64,000 bases of DNA from positions 1,674,001 to 1,738,000 of the forward strand of contig JANFOG010000006.1 of the NCBI GenBank assembly GCA_024336345.1, read 5' to 3'. Position 1 is the stretch's first letter. Each line of letters begins with the position of its first letter. The position numbers and the translations under genes are program-made. The stretch is from Mariannaea sp. PMI_226 (taxonomy: Eukaryota > Ascomycota > Sordariomycetes > Hypocreales > Nectriaceae). Shown piece by piece: positions 22,170-33,865 of the stretch. Below the pieces are notes generated by a model that did no database searches, had not been told where the DNA came from, and was given only the letters and a program-made list of their open reading frames with translations.

Positions 22170-22979
22170 TCAGATCAGTCCTCCACCGCTCAGAAGCTTC
22201 CTGGCCGCCTCTTGGATTGTGATAGTAGCAAGACGATACAAACTAGGCCCAACGCTGATTCTCGCGACGCCAATCTTGGCCAGCGAATTAACGGTCTCAA
22301 GACCTGGCATCGGACCCAAGATGACGGCGACTCGTCCGTCCAGCTCCTTTACCAGCCGCTCCACCCAGGCGGTTCGCAGGCCTCGTCCCGGGCCGCCCCA
22401 GTAGAACACAGTCGTGGCGCCAGCCTCTAGGTATGCCTTTCCTCGGGCGATGGCTTCCTCGAGCACCGCCTCGCCTCCGGGGCCAAAGTGGAAGATGTCG
22501 GAGCGGGCGTTGAGGACAAAGTCGGGACAACCGGCGTCAGCTGCCGCCTTCAGAGCCGTCTTGTACCGCTGGACCTGCTCGTCAATGGGTCTGAGCTTGT
22601 CGGTTCCGAGGATACTGTCCTCGATGTTTGCGCCAACAGCACCAAGCTCAATGGCCTTTTTGACGACTGCGGCAATCTGATCGCCGTAGCCATCCTGCAG
22701 GTCTGTGCTCAGGGGAAGCCCGGCGGCCTTGGCCAGAGGTGCAATCTTGGTGATAGCCTGGAAGTTCTCCTCTATGGTGAGCTTCTCATCCTGGGTGCCA
22801 CTGCTGGCGGCGATGGCGTACGATGCTGTGGCGATGGCCTTGACGAGGTTGGAACCGCCATCATTGAGGGAGACAACCGTGTTGAAGGAAGAAATGTCCC
22901 AGACGTTTGCGAAGACAATGGGTGATGATGGGACGTGAAGCGCCTTGAGCTTCTTGGCGGTGTCGTTGATGCTGGCCAT
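22170..22979 (-). CDS. isocitrate lyase / PEP mutase superfamily enzyme
   Basis: One exon of 269 residues. The start at 22979 (MASINDTAKKLKALH) was chosen because the preceding 49 codons are a low-complexity leader. The barrel signatures of the ICL/PEPM family are present: PIVFANVWDISSF, STDLQDGYGD (family DxDxGYG, here with Gln), GAVGANIEDS and LNARSDIFHF (family ARTD). The superfamily makes or breaks C-C or C-P bonds in alpha-hydroxy and phosphonate acids with Mg2+. The fungal subgroup, often called PEP phosphonomutase-like or oxaloacetate-hydrolase-like, has no assigned substrate in most cases. The lyase loop cysteine motif (KKCGH) of true isocitrate lyase is not seen, so it is not the glyoxylate enzyme. 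It is presumably cytosolic. Confidence 0.87.
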   Translation of the reverse strand: MASINDTAKKLKALHVPSSPIVFANVWDISSFNTVVSLNDGGSNLVKAIATASYAIAASSGTQDEKLTIEENFQAITKIAPLAKAAGLPLSTDLQDGYGDQIAAVVKKAIELGAVGANIEDSILGTDKLRPIDEQVQRYKTALKAAADAGCPDFVLNARSDIFHFGPGGEAVLEEAIARGKAYLEAGATTVFYWGGPGRGLRTAWVERLVKELDGRVAVILGPMPGLETVNSLAKIGVARISVGPSLYRLATITIQEAARKLLSGGGLI

Positions 22980-23079
22980 GATGAGCAAAAATGAGGAGAT
23001 ATGAGGAGATATGAGAGGAATTGTGAGAGGGGTGATGAATGACGACCTGAAGAGTTGATTACTGATGGCTAATAGATGG

Positions 23080-23085
23080 TTTATA
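23080..23085 (-). promoter_or_regulatory. TATA-like element
   Basis: TATAAA on the minus strand, about 100 bp upstream of the ATG at 22979. Sequence and distance support a core promoter; not verified. Confidence 0.45.
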
Positions 23086-23798
23086 TGCTGAATAGATGGC
23101 AAGATGGTTCGAGGTCTGGTAACCAATCAACAGTTTTCTTGATTAGTAGCTATGATACTTTAATAGACGTAATTGTTGAGCTCAGCTGCCACAGAGGTAA
23201 TTAACGTATAGGATATTCGGAGCGACGGGACCCTCTGCCCCCGTCCTGTGCCCCGTTGGTTAAAGTTTGGCTTAAAATCCTGGGACTCTACCTGGTTTGT
23301 CAAGACAAGGGCGCCATTCACGCTCGGGTAATCCACCACCGACAGATGCAACAGCTTTCCTGCGGTGGACGCGGCATAGGATGGCATAGGGTGATTATCG
23401 GCGTGAATTAGCTACGGGCCGGTATAGAACCCCATTTCAACTGCGTGTTGCTCCGTAATCAACGGCAGATCTCCTTAAGAATCTAGGTTAACGGGAGACC
23501 GTGCTTATCCGCCCACAGCCGCAAAATTTCCCTATTAGGCAGTAGCATAGGCGGCGAATGACTCAGGCGCTGAAGCTCAGGGCTTGTGAGGGCTGGTGAG
23601 GGCTTTGCGGGAACTCGGGGACTCGGTAGACAACCCCAACGTACATTAATAAGACACATCCTCCGAGGACCCGTGGAGAAGAGCGGGTATTAATCATCGG
23701 CTACTCGTTGAATCGTCAATTCGTTTATCCAGTAAGAATACGAAGTACGAAGTACAGGACGTGCGTTAACCATACACAAACTCCATCCCCAGCCCAAC
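23086..23798. other. divergent promoter region
   Basis: No gene seen. The GNAT promoter side carries a GTAC/GAA direct repeat (about 23739-23756), listed under findings. Confidence 0.45.
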
Positions 23799-24455
23799 AT
23801 GGCGTTCCAGATGCGCCATTCCACTGGCGTCGCTGACGTCCCATCCATGTGCGCCGTTTACTTCTCTGCTTTTTCCGACACGGCTATTGGTCAAAGCGTC
23901 TTCCCCCCCACTTCTGAGGCTGCGAGGCAGTTCTGGGCTCACAGTCTGACGGACGAGGTTGTTGACCCAAACGCTGCGTTCCTTGTCATGACAACGACTC
24001 CCTCAAACCAAGGAGGAAACAACACTGGAGATCAGGAACAAAAAGAAGAAGTTATCGGCTTCGCCAAATGGGTGCGCCCCGGGGCCCCGATCGAGACACC
24101 CCCACCCGCCGAAGCCTGGCCCCAGGACGGGAACCCGACGTTGGCAGTGGAGTTCTTCGGGGCCCTGACTGAGGCACACAAGCGTGTCATGGGGGACAGG
24201 CCGCATTGGTACCTGGAGCTGATCGGCGTGCGCAAGGAGTGGATGGGCAAGGGGGTTGCCAGTGCCATGATGAGGTGGGGTGTTGAGCGAGCGGATGAGG
24301 ACGGCCTTCCGTGCTTTCTGGAGGCGACGCCCGAGGGGAGAGGAATGTACGAAAAGTACGGCTTTCGCGTGCTTGACCAGCAGGAGTTTGACACTGAGCA
24401 TGGCAAAGTGTTGGAATACTTTATGATTCGTGACGCACAGACGGGATCAAAGTGA
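23799..24455 (+). CDS. GNAT-family N-acetyltransferase
   Basis: One exon, 218 residues. The C-terminal half carries the GNAT core: YLELIGVRKEWMGKGVASAM is motif A, with the acetyl-CoA pyrophosphate loop at RKEWMGKG, a variant of the Q/RxxGxG/A loop. MMRWGVERADEDGLPCFLEA followed by GRGMYEKYGFRVL is motif B. The N-terminal half (FSAFSDTAIGQSVFPPTSEA and RQFWAHSLTDEV) is the pattern of a common fungal GNAT subgroup with unknown acceptors. Between them is a fungal insertion with a polar NQGGNNTGDQEQKEE loop. The enzyme should transfer acetyl from acetyl-CoA to a small molecule or protein amine. There is no targeting signal, so it is probably cytosolic. Confidence 0.87.
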   Translation: MAFQMRHSTGVADVPSMCAVYFSAFSDTAIGQSVFPPTSEAARQFWAHSLTDEVVDPNAAFLVMTTTPSNQGGNNTGDQEQKEEVIGFAKWVRPGAPIETPPPAEAWPQDGNPTLAVEFFGALTEAHKRVMGDRPHWYLELIGVRKEWMGKGVASAMMRWGVERADEDGLPCFLEATPEGRGMYEKYGFRVLDQQEFDTEHGKVLEYFMIRDAQTGSK

Positions 24456-24561
24456 GAGGGACGCAAACGCACAGCACAATACAGGGTACATGTCCCCATC
24501 GATGAACTGGTCGAACAGGCATATTTGTTTGTGAATGACAACCGTTTGGAGTATTCTCATG

Positions 24562-24569
24562 TATAAATA
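24562..24569 (+). promoter_or_regulatory. TATA-like element
   Basis: TATAAATA about 180 bp upstream of the ATG at 24750. A plausible core promoter for the small Cys-rich protein. Confidence 0.4.
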
Positions 24570-24749
24570 TATGTATAGACGGCTCATAGAGGTGCTAGTC
24601 GGGTGCTTGTTGAAACAAATCACCTTTCACAAATATCTGCATCGTCCTTTTTGTAAAGCAGAGGACTCAGACCGCAAATTTTGTCGACACTCTCGGCAGA
24701 GGATTCCCTCCAGAAACAACCGGCAAGAAGAAAAAAAGGTACAACAACA

Positions 24750-25106
24750 ATGTGCAAGTGCGAGTTCTACCGGTACGACTGCGGCCATGAAACGAAAGCC
24801 GGCTACACAAACTGCCAAACGGGGCAAGCGATGGCGGACAGCAGCGAGAGCTGTGGCACCATCGACTTCGCGCCCGTACGCAGGAGGGGCTGGAGGTGTG
24901 ACAACGAAGATTGCAAGTTCGTAGAGGCCATGAGGGTCGGGTGGACGTGCTGTAAGTGCAACAAGGGACCGAATACGAAAGCCAAATGCGAGCAGGATAC
25001 GGCCTCGTTTTTTAGAGACTGGAAGGACTGTGGTCATATGTTTTGTGAGACTTGTTCGCTTTGCGAGAAGAAGACTGAAGGGAAAGGGAAGAATCGTGCA
25101 TCGTGA
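24750..25106 (+). CDS. small cysteine-rich, probably zinc-binding protein
   Basis: 118 residues when started at 24750 (MCKCEFYRYDCGHET). An in-frame ATG at 24681 would add 23 polar residues, but CKCEFYRYDCGH looks like a natural N-terminus. About fifteen cysteines occur in pairs and short spacings: CKCEFYRYDCGH, NCQTG, CDNEDCKF, GWTCCKCNKGP, DCGHMFCETCSLCEKK. There is no signal peptide, so the cysteines are more likely to bind zinc than to form disulfides. The last set, CGHMFCETCSLC, has the look of a treble-clef or RING-like half. Similar short proteins are widespread in filamentous ascomycetes, but I know no function. Confidence 0.72.
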   Translation: MCKCEFYRYDCGHETKAGYTNCQTGQAMADSSESCGTIDFAPVRRRGWRCDNEDCKFVEAMRVGWTCCKCNKGPNTKAKCEQDTASFFRDWKDCGHMFCETCSLCEKKTEGKGKNRAS

Positions 25107-27373
25107 GGTGCGAGGAGAGAATAACTGAAACAAAGAGGGAAGACGAGGCGACGAGGAAAAAGAAAGTGCGTTTAGTAAGTCAGAGAGAGGGAGAGATTGA
25201 GCCTGGAATCAAGGCTGAGATGGATGTCTATTCGCAGGGTTGAACTCTGGACTCATAAGCGAGTCAGCCAAAATGGACCAGTTTAGGCAATCAACCAATC
25301 AATCAGTGCCCATTTGAGGCGTGATTGCAAGAATAGGAATATTGATGCTTGGTGACACGAAGTTGTGTAAGATGGTGAATAGGTGGACCAAGAGTTTGTA
25401 GACTCTTGTCATGACAACCCTGAGAGAAATAGCTCACAAGTTGATAAGGCAACTCTCATTTTTTGCGTATCTCTGTTTCCGTTAATCTTGGTAATGAACA
25501 TATTCGGATGATAGGCAATGTCAGTATTTTGAGTACTGCCTGTTCTCATGTCGGCTCCTTTGTGAAAGTGAAGTGGTTCATCAGACCTGATAGTAATTTG
25601 TTCGTGCCAAAACCTGATGGTGTACTAATAAAATGTAACAGAATAGTTACAAACTTCTCGGATAGGAATGAGAAAGTTTGTGGTCCCTCTCTCACGATAT
25701 TGGATGAGAAACTGTTAGTTCGTATCATCGAGTGATAGACAAGCGAACAAGGATCATGGCCAAAAAAGGATCGTATCTTTTTCGGCCCAAATTTTGTGTT
25801 TGCGTAGATGGTAGCGTTTGAATAGCAAAGCATTGTAACAATGAACAACTCCAGTTAAAGCTGAACCGAGGCTGGGTTAGGGTAGTACGAGAGCCTCCGT
25901 GTCGTAAGGTCACGGTGGCAAACGGAACCGGAGGATTTGTTCGCCAACTTGGCCGAAATAATTGGAGCTGATCCGAAACGGCTTCTGTTGGTGACCTGGT
26001 AAGTCAGCCCGGTACCGATTATGATGTCCACTATTTGCCGGTTAGTCTTGTTTGCTCGACGGGGAATCAAACAGTGTAGTACTATGTACAGCAGTCAAGC
26101 CCTATGGTGATAATTGCCCAAGGTAGGTAGGTACCAAAGCAGGTTTATTGCTCTACTGTATGCCTTACCTACTTAACTACTTACCTACCTACCTGCCTGC
26201 CTCAGGTAATCACCGAGGTTGATTACTCTGCAGTTATTGATTGAATAGATGATTGTAGGCTTTCGCTTTGTTGTGTGGCGCCGTCATCACGGACTCAACT
26301 CGGACCCCGATGCTTGCCCTACACGGGGGTGTCGCTCGCCTTTCCTCCCGTACCGCGCCGTATCTTGGACAATTTGGCCCATTGATGTGGTTACCTTATT
26401 CATGACGTTATTAGTGGGAAGCCATCTGGGTCTGAAACCTTTCTGGCTCCTTTCTAGTTTCTACCATGGCAATCGGGCACAAGACCAAAGTCCATCGCAA
26501 CACGGCCTCGGTCTCCGATTTGGGCTTAGGCGGTGAGTACTTGACCCCGTACCTGGCGGGAAAACTGGGAAGAATTTTGTTAGTACGTTTTGTCGCGTGA
26601 CAAGTTGCCTCGGTTTGCTTTTTTTGCTTTTAATTTTCTCTTGTTTTTGTGTGGCATCCTTTGTTGAAAAAAAATTTGAATATTTTCTCACCCTCATTCT
26701 GTCCGTCCCTTTCTTGAGGTGTGTTGTCGCTGTTTCCAAAGTATATCCAGGCGAAATTACCAGGGTCAGGATTCAATCTACATCATTTATCAATGCGACA
26801 GGGGGGCTTATTTTTAAAGTGATAAACAGCCCGCCGCACTGGACAGCAATTAATTAAAGCAAGGAATGGAATCTTAACGTGCTAAGCGGGACCAACGATT
26901 TAACACGTTTCTGGCTACGTCACCGAGCCAAGGGGAAAAAAAGCTGACGCCAACACAAAAATCATACCAAACAAAAACCACTTTTGCGTGTACTTCGTAC
27001 TTCGTACCATTACGCAGTCTGCTTCCCCCCTTCCAAGTTTTCCCCTTTTTATCTTATCATCAGCACATCATTGATTGTTCTATCCCTTCTGCCTTATCAT
27101 TTTATGTTATCGATTCCCCCTCCAATCTTTCGTTTTTAATTTTCTCTTTTCTTTCTTCGATCTTGAATCTGTTACCCCATCGTCGCCATCCACCTTTTGT
27201 CGTTACATTCCTTTGGCGGCCTCGGCGACGCAGTGATAAGCGAGCAGAAGCAAACAAAAAAACAAAAACGAAAAGTCGATTCAATACCACAAACCAGCAT
27301 CGCGCCGTCGCCACTACCATCACCCATCCACCTTACTGTAACTGCCGATAAACAAAAAATCAGAGTCGCGACG
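25107..27373. other. gene-free 2.3 kb with an inverted-repeat hairpin
   Basis: I see no gene on either strand. A hairpin built of GGTAGGTA units lies at 26101-26219 (listed). From about 26,940 the plus strand becomes AC- and then CT-rich and should be the promoter and leader of the lipase gene at 27374. It contains GTACTTCGTACTTCGTAC at about 26992-27008. Confidence 0.5.
26101..26219. repeat. imperfect inverted repeat (MITE-like hairpin)
   Basis: The left arm (CCTATGGTGATAATTGCCCA, then AGGTAGGTAGGTAC) and the reverse complement of the right arm (CCTCGGTGATTACCTGAGGC, then AGGCAGGTAGGTAGGTA) align with some mismatches. About 50 bp separate the arms. It has no coding potential. It could be a miniature inverted-repeat element or an expanded tetranucleotide pair. 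Confidence 0.5.
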
Positions 27374-29122
27374 ATGGAATCTACCACCGCCTCAAAGCTG
27401 GGGTCCTACCTTTCAAGGTTGAGCCCGGTGCCCGCCTTCCCCCAGTATACCGGTCCTTACAAAGTCGGCACAATCGATATCGAGATTCCTGTTTCCGAGC
27501 TTGAGTCCCCTGTACCCGTTCCTGAAGGCGCCAACGACATCGATACCGTTCAGTTTCGGATGTTCTATCCAGCTGATCCGACATCCACTGAGAAACGCAT
27601 CAGCTGGCTACCAAATCCCCAGAGGCAGCATCTCTCGGCTTACACCAAGTTCCTTGGAATCGGGCCCATGCTGGCTGAGTTTCTCTCGTATGCCCAATCC
27701 TCTCTTGTGCCTTCAAAAAATCACCATAGCTAATCAGACGCCAGGTTCCTTCCCCGACATCTACACTATACCTCCATCCCCGTACACAAGAATGCAAAGC
27801 TTCACGAAGCCACAACTGAGGACAAACGATGGCCTACCATGATATTTTCCCATGGCCTAGGCGGAGGTAGAAACTCATACTCCTACATCGCAGGGTCCCT
27901 CGCCTCTCACGGTATCGTGGTCCTCTGCCCCGAACATCGTGACGGCAGTGCTGTTGCTACTTTTGTCCGCACTCCCGAGGACCGCGCCCGCATGGCAGGT
28001 CGCCAGTTCATCCCATACAACAAAATCTCCCACGACGTGACTCCAGAGGTCTATGTGGCTCGGGAGGCCCAATTGAGAATCCGATGTTGGGAAATGGCCC
28101 TGATTCACCAGGCTCTTTTGGCTCTCGATCGCGGCACTCCTTTAAACAACTTGAATCGATCGACGTCACTCGCTAGCATTGATCAACTTGTCGGACAGCT
28201 CAAGGTTCACGAGCCTGGTAGCATCATTTTCGCTGGCCACAGTTTCGGAGCAGCGACTACAACTCAATTCCTCAAAAGCACATACTACGCCAACCGGCCC
28301 GAGGTTGCCGCTATGGAAAATCCTTTGTTTGCTCCTGCAGAAGGATCCGATATTCGAGAACAAATCACTGAGAGGACAGTCACTCTGCTACTGGATATGT
28401 GGTGCATGCCTTTGATGGCTCCCAACTCGGCCCCGTTGTTCAATCTCGCTCTCCCTGCATATGCTGACGTCTCTACGGCGCCTGGTGGTAAGGCCATTCT
28501 CGCCGTTGAGTCTGAGTCTTTCTTCAAGTGGAAGGAGCATCTTCATGTCAAAGCTCAGCTTCTCTCTCCCGACCCGACTGCTAAGGTTGTCACTCCTGAC
28601 CTGTACGAGAGACCCAGTGGCATAAAGCTGTCAGAACCAAACTTCTTCTACGTCATGAACTCGGCACATCTAAGCCAGTCAGACTTTGGAGTTTTGTTCC
28701 CGTGGCTAACGAAGAAGATTTTCTCCGCTGAGCAGCCGGAACGTGCTCTTCGCCTCAATCTCCGAGCACAGCTGCAGATTCTACGAGTGAATGGCGTGCC
28801 TGTGGCTCGCACCCACGACAGTGATCTGGTGGATGGCAACCAATTTGATAAGCTGGATGCAAAGAAGAGCCGCGGAGATCAGTGCAAAGACGGCATTATG
28901 GACGACCAGGCTATTTTTGACAGGAGCGGCAGCAACCCCGTTGAGTATTGGCGATGGATCGATATTGTCGGTCTAGGCGATTCGGACGAAAAGAAGACAG
29001 GCAAGACTGCCGTAGAACAAGTTGAGGAGGGCGAACAGGAGATGGGAAGTTCCCTAGACCCCAGCGAAGATATGACTGTCGTTGCAGCTTCGCATCGAGC
29101 TACCAGCGCTGTTGCTGCATGA
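27374..29122 (+). CDS. platelet-activating-factor acetylhydrolase-like lipase (alpha/beta hydrolase)
   Basis: Two exons, 27374-27687 and 27745-29122, give 563 residues. The donor is GTATGC, the acceptor CCAG, the intron 57 nt. The order is that of PAF-AH isoform II-like proteins: YKVGTIDIEIPV at the N-terminus, FRMFYPAD, the oxyanion strand MIFSHGLGGGRNSYS, CPEHRDGSA, then the nucleophile elbow GHSFGAAT with Ser271. The catalytic Asp and His should follow; a likely His is in NSAHLSQSDF. These enzymes release the sn-2 acyl group from PAF or oxidised phospholipids. There is no signal peptide, so it is probably intracellular. The C-terminal 80 residues are acidic and polar (SDEKKTGKTAVEQVEEGEQE) and look regulatory or disordered. 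Confidence 0.88.
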
Positions 29123-30658
29123 CCAACACTTACGATGACCAATTTTCCTTTGTTGTGCTATTGAGCGGCATGTTTGCTTTCTGATCGAGATACCTTTTTT
29201 TTTTTTTTTTTGGCTTTCTTTTTCGTTTGGGCGCAAAGAGGTTTAGAGAGGAAACTGGGAGGCTTGGAAGATGAGAAAAAAAGCATGTGTTGGATTTTGT
29301 GACTTATTTTGCTACGAGAGCAAGACTGTACAATATTGGAGGCTATGAATCACTTTGTACTTTTCGGTAACTTGGGAGGTAGTAATTGCAAACAGCTCGT
29401 ATTCTGCTATCCACAACTTATGTGTCTCAAAGACAGTGATTACTTTTCATGGATGAATTCCAAATAAGACATATTGGGGAAGTTCTATATAAAACGGAGA
29501 TGACAGGAGCAAGTCGCCGGTTATCTAAGGTAGTAGGTAGTGGAGGTCTATCATGACTCGCCAGCACTGAGGGAGGGGCGGTTAGCTATGGGGTGAGTCC
29601 CCTTGTGTATTTTGCTGGGGAGTTGGAGCAGCGCAGAATTATGCCTTGTTGTAAAAATGATGGCCAAAGAACGAATCGCACAACATCTGAATGAAAGAGG
29701 CGAAAATAACAAAGTGTTTTCTGTGTGGTGACTCATGGTTATGCAATGATTGCAATCCAAAGTACCTCAACTCCCGGATACACATATTGCTTCTTGGCAT
29801 CTGCAGGTTGGGTTGTGGCGCAGGCTACCGCAGGCAACCAAAGCACGCTCCGCAAAGTAGCCTCAAGCTTGCTAGCATGCATGGAGTAAATAATACAAAA
29901 AAACGCCCTACCAATCAACTGCCTCTTTAATTGCTGGCCGTATAGTTGAGGTGTATGCCTGGTCTGGTTCCGTGCACGGGCGGGGAAGATCCCCTGTGTC
30001 CAAGCAGATTCGGCATGACTCTTTTCTTCCTGAACTAGCCCCCAACATCATTTCCACTGTCCACTCTATTCGAACACTAGGGAAATGTAGTCAGGTAACA
30101 GTCAGTCTATGCACTTTGAGGTTTCTGTTTGCCTTGGAGAAGTACCTGCACTATGTCAGCACTAGCTCCTCCCCGGTGAGACGCCACTTTGTTGATTTAA
30201 GATGTGGCTGTGTTGGCGTGATACCTACCGTACACATGTTTTCCCTTTGCTCCAATGGTGATGGAGACCCCACGTTTCTTGCAGGGAAGACAGCGTATCA
30301 AGCCTCTTGACTTGGTGTTGGTTGTGCAGAAGAAGGCCGATGACTAAGGGTTAGTGGATGCTGGCTGATGCCTGCTCGTGAGGTGGCGGGAGCCTGGTGT
30401 GTCTTGAATCCTTGAGCTGAGGCTCTAGTTGAGGTGGATGCTGGAAAAATGTCTATATAAGACCACGACTACAAGTACTCAGAGCAAGAACGAAATCTAT
30501 CAGAATCTCCATTCCCATTGACATCTGGTCTTCTCCATCACTTCTATCTTGCGAACCTCCTACATCGCTTCCTCTTTGACTCTCTCTATTTCCTTCTATC
30601 CTTCGTTCCTCTACATCATCCACCACACACATAAATACACATATACCCATCAAGAGTA
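29123..30658. other. gene-free 1.5 kb
   Basis: No gene seen. A 17-base T run lies at 29195-29211, just after the lipase gene. The right end holds the promoter of the AAA+ gene. Confidence 0.5.
30454..30461 (+). promoter_or_regulatory. TATA box candidate
   Basis: TATATAAG about 200 bp before the ATG at 30659, with a CT-rich stretch (30530-30600) between them. A textbook fungal promoter arrangement. Confidence 0.5.
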
Positions 30659-32968
30659 ATGGCTGGCCAAGACACAATGGAATTCATCAAAGTTCAAGAA
30701 GACGATGCTTCGTCTGTGGTAGTCCTAACTCCCGCAGAGTCATCCGAGGCTGATGTTCAAGAGAAGAAGAAGACTGAGGACACCCAGTCTGAACCCTCAG
30801 AGCCAAAGGTAAAGGATGATAGTGTAGAGGAGACCAAGAAATCCGAAGGGGAAGACAAGACAGAGGAGAAGAAGAAGGAGGAGGAGGATGGGGATGACAA
30901 GAAGGAGGAGAAGAAAGATGGAGATGACAAAGAGGAGGAGGAGAAGAAGGAAAAGGTCATGGTTGGTCTTATTCCCGATACCAAGGATCTCTACGCCAAG
31001 TACGATCAAAACGGCGACCGATCATGGACAGACAAGCTTCCTGACGACCTCGAGGAGGCTGCTGAGAACGAAGAGACACAGAAGTATGCTGTCATCATTC
31101 GCAAGAGTAAGTCGACCTCTTTTCTAAAGCAATCTTCCATCACCACAAGTATCATTGCCGTATTGAAGAATCACAACTAAACAATTCACTTCCTAAAAAC
31201 AGAGAAGCCCAAGCAAGCCGATTCAAGCAACCTCATCATCGACAGCATTATCGTCCAGTCCCCCTACCTCAAGCGCGTTCTCGGCAAGGTCTTTGATGGC
31301 TACCCCGGAATCATCACCAGCGTATCTCGCCTCAAGTTCTCCGCTCCCTTCGAGTGCTTCGTCCACCGCTGGGACCAATTCGCCGCCGCTCGAGATGATG
31401 CCTCGTACGACGATGCTACCCGCGAGCACGTCGATCTGCTCTTCAAGGTTATGAAGGCAGAGCTCGGCGAGATCATCCAGCTCCGAGAAGACTACTTCAA
31501 GAACCGCGCCGTCGCTTTCGAGCATATCTGGACCCTCTTCCCCCCCGGCTGCACCGTCTGGGGCTCTGCCAAGGGAAAGCCTGTTGCCCTCAAGTTTACT
31601 CACGGCAACTATGCCGAGAACCAGTGCGGCAAGTTCTACCATCTGAACTGCCGAGTGCTTGACTGGGACGGCACGATCATGGGCTGGACCGACTGCAACC
31701 AGCAGATCTCTCAGTTCCTGGGCTCTGTCCCCTTCTCGGAGCTGAGCTGCTACCCGCTCGAGTACCACCCTCGCCTGGATGCCGCTAAAGCCCTCCTCAT
31801 TGCCCGTGGCCGCCGCTTCGAGGAGCTTGCTGGATATTGCTACAAGTCATACAAGGGAGTCGCTGTCTGGCACGTTGACTCCCGCCGTTCCCGCAAGGAG
31901 AACGTTGAGTCCCGCATTGTCATTGACGGCGCGAACTGGGAGAAGCTTAACCCGGACCATACCGTCTGGCTGAGCCCCATCCACGACACCACCGATACTA
32001 CGGAAGGAGGCTGGAACGATAAGGATAGTGACGACGGCAATGAATCCAGCGCCGGCTGGGGCACTGACGATGACGACGACGTGCCCGTAATCGGCTCTCG
32101 TCCTCCTTTGACTGAGGAGCAGCTCATGATGACGTATCCGATTGTTCGAGGCTACGCCCTCAAAAACAAGCGATGGATGGAGTTCTTCATTGATGATGTC
32201 GCGGAAGTCAAGTTCAATGAGAACGCCTTCAGCTCTCTTGTCCTCCCCACCGACCAGAAGGAACTCATTCTTGCCTTTGCTCAGAGCCAGGTCAAGTTCA
32301 AGGATGCGTTTGATGATGTCATCTCCGGCAAGGGCAAGGGAATCATCATGCTCTTGTCTGGTGGGCCGGGTATCGGAAAGACCCTCACTGCCGAGTCCGT
32401 GGCTGAGGAGATGAAAGTGCCCCTCTACATTATGAGTGCTGGTGACCTCGGTACCGAGGCTTACGAGGTTGAGGACAATCTGGCTCGCATCCTGGAGATG
32501 GTGGCCAACTGGAACGCCGTTTTGCTTCTCGACGAGTGCGACGTCTTCCTCGAGGCTCGCAGCGCCAACGACATTGCTCGAAACCGCGTGGTCTCCATCT
32601 TCCTACGCACGCTGGAGTACTACGAGGGTATCCTGTTCCTGACCACCAACCGCGTCAAGAACATGGACCCGGCCTTCCAAAGCCGTATCCACATGTCGCT
32701 CGAGTACCCTCCCCTGGACGCCACCGCCCGAGAGACGGTCTGGCGCGGGTTCCTCAGCCGGGCAGTCGGTCTGCAAGCCAAGATTGAGGGCGACGCGGCA
32801 CACGAAATCACCGACGAGCAGGTCAAGGAGCTTGCTGCTTTGGATCTGAACGGCCGACAAATCAAGAACGTTCTCAAGACTTCGAACCTGTTGGCTTGCC
32901 ACAAGGGTGAGAAGCTGGCGTTTAGACATTTGCGGACGGTGCTGAAGGTGGAGGGACACTCCCTATGA
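30659..32968 (+). CDS. AAA+ ATPase with acidic N-terminus (DUF7025-type)
   Basis: Two exons, 30659-31106 and 31203-32968, give 737 residues; the donor is GTAAGT and the acceptor AACAG. Residues 1-100 are a Lys/Glu/Asp low-complexity region. A middle domain (LIIDSIIVQSPYLKRVLGKV, FVHRWDQF, LIARGRRFEELAG) is the fungal DUF7025-type region that precedes the ATPase. The AAA+ module has Walker A GGPGIGKT at residues 536-543, Walker B LLLDECDVFL at about 590, and sensor/arginine segments ILFLTTNRVKNMDPAFQSRI. Such proteins are large families in filamentous fungi, and most have no known substrate. ATP-driven remodelling is likely. It has no signal peptide. Confidence 0.9.
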
Positions 32969-33865
32969 GCGGACATGCCATTCTTTTTCAGTGAAAGCGA
33001 GTATTTTTTATTTATTTATGATTTCATATGATGGGTTTTTTTTATGGATACGTGAGACATACTAGAACTATAGTAGCATTCGGTGAGTAGACTAGAATAA
33101 ATGATCTGTATTGTTCAAAGCATACCCATCATCGTTATTTCGTAGGGCTCCTGACTCTTTCTCATCTTGTTTTGCAGCACTCTCTATTTCTATCGGCATT
33201 AGCCACCTGATTTTCTCTAATGGCGACCATACCCATTTCCAGGTCGCTTTCTGGGGAAGCGAACCTCTCTCATCACCCGGATTCAAGTAGCTGGTCATAC
33301 AGGCCACTTCCCACCAAATCTAGCATAATGGCTATTGAGGTTGAGGTTTGAACTATGACTCACGAAATGGAACTTGCGGCTGAATACATAGACAGGTCTA
33401 CTGTACTAAGCTAGATCCTCGATGATTGCAACCGTCGACATTGGCAGACCTGTGAACTGCACCGTATCTAGAGCTTTGAGCTCAGCCACACTGAGACTGA
33501 GCGAAACAAATTCCCTAGCCAAAGAGTGCGTGGTGCGAGAGATAGTATCAGATTGAGAATCGCAGAAATGTTGCCTGGCAATTGCAATTGCGATCAAAGA
33601 GAACCTGAAGCGACTCTAAGGACCTTGGCGGCAGAGTTGGGCGGCGTTCACAGGCTGTCACTGAGCGTGGAGCTGAGTACATGCTCATGGTTGGGAGCTT
33701 TGCACCCGACAAAGGTCCTCTGGGACGGAGAGATTCTCCCACTTCATCACAGTGCAGAGTGAGCACATTACCTTGAACGACCATAGAAGCAATCAGATTT
33801 GGGATGAGCACCGCCCAGGTACCCATCCAAGGCTTAATCTTTTATTTTCTGATGAGCCATTACGC
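32969..33865. other. convergent intergenic region
   Basis: No gene seen between the convergent 3' ends. The plus-strand frame at 33526-33762 has no protein-like features. Confidence 0.5.

Noticed and set aside
30757..31009. Ser/Phe- and Leu/Ile-rich minus-strand frames
   Set aside because: They are antisense shadows of the Glu/Lys-rich start of the AAA+ protein.
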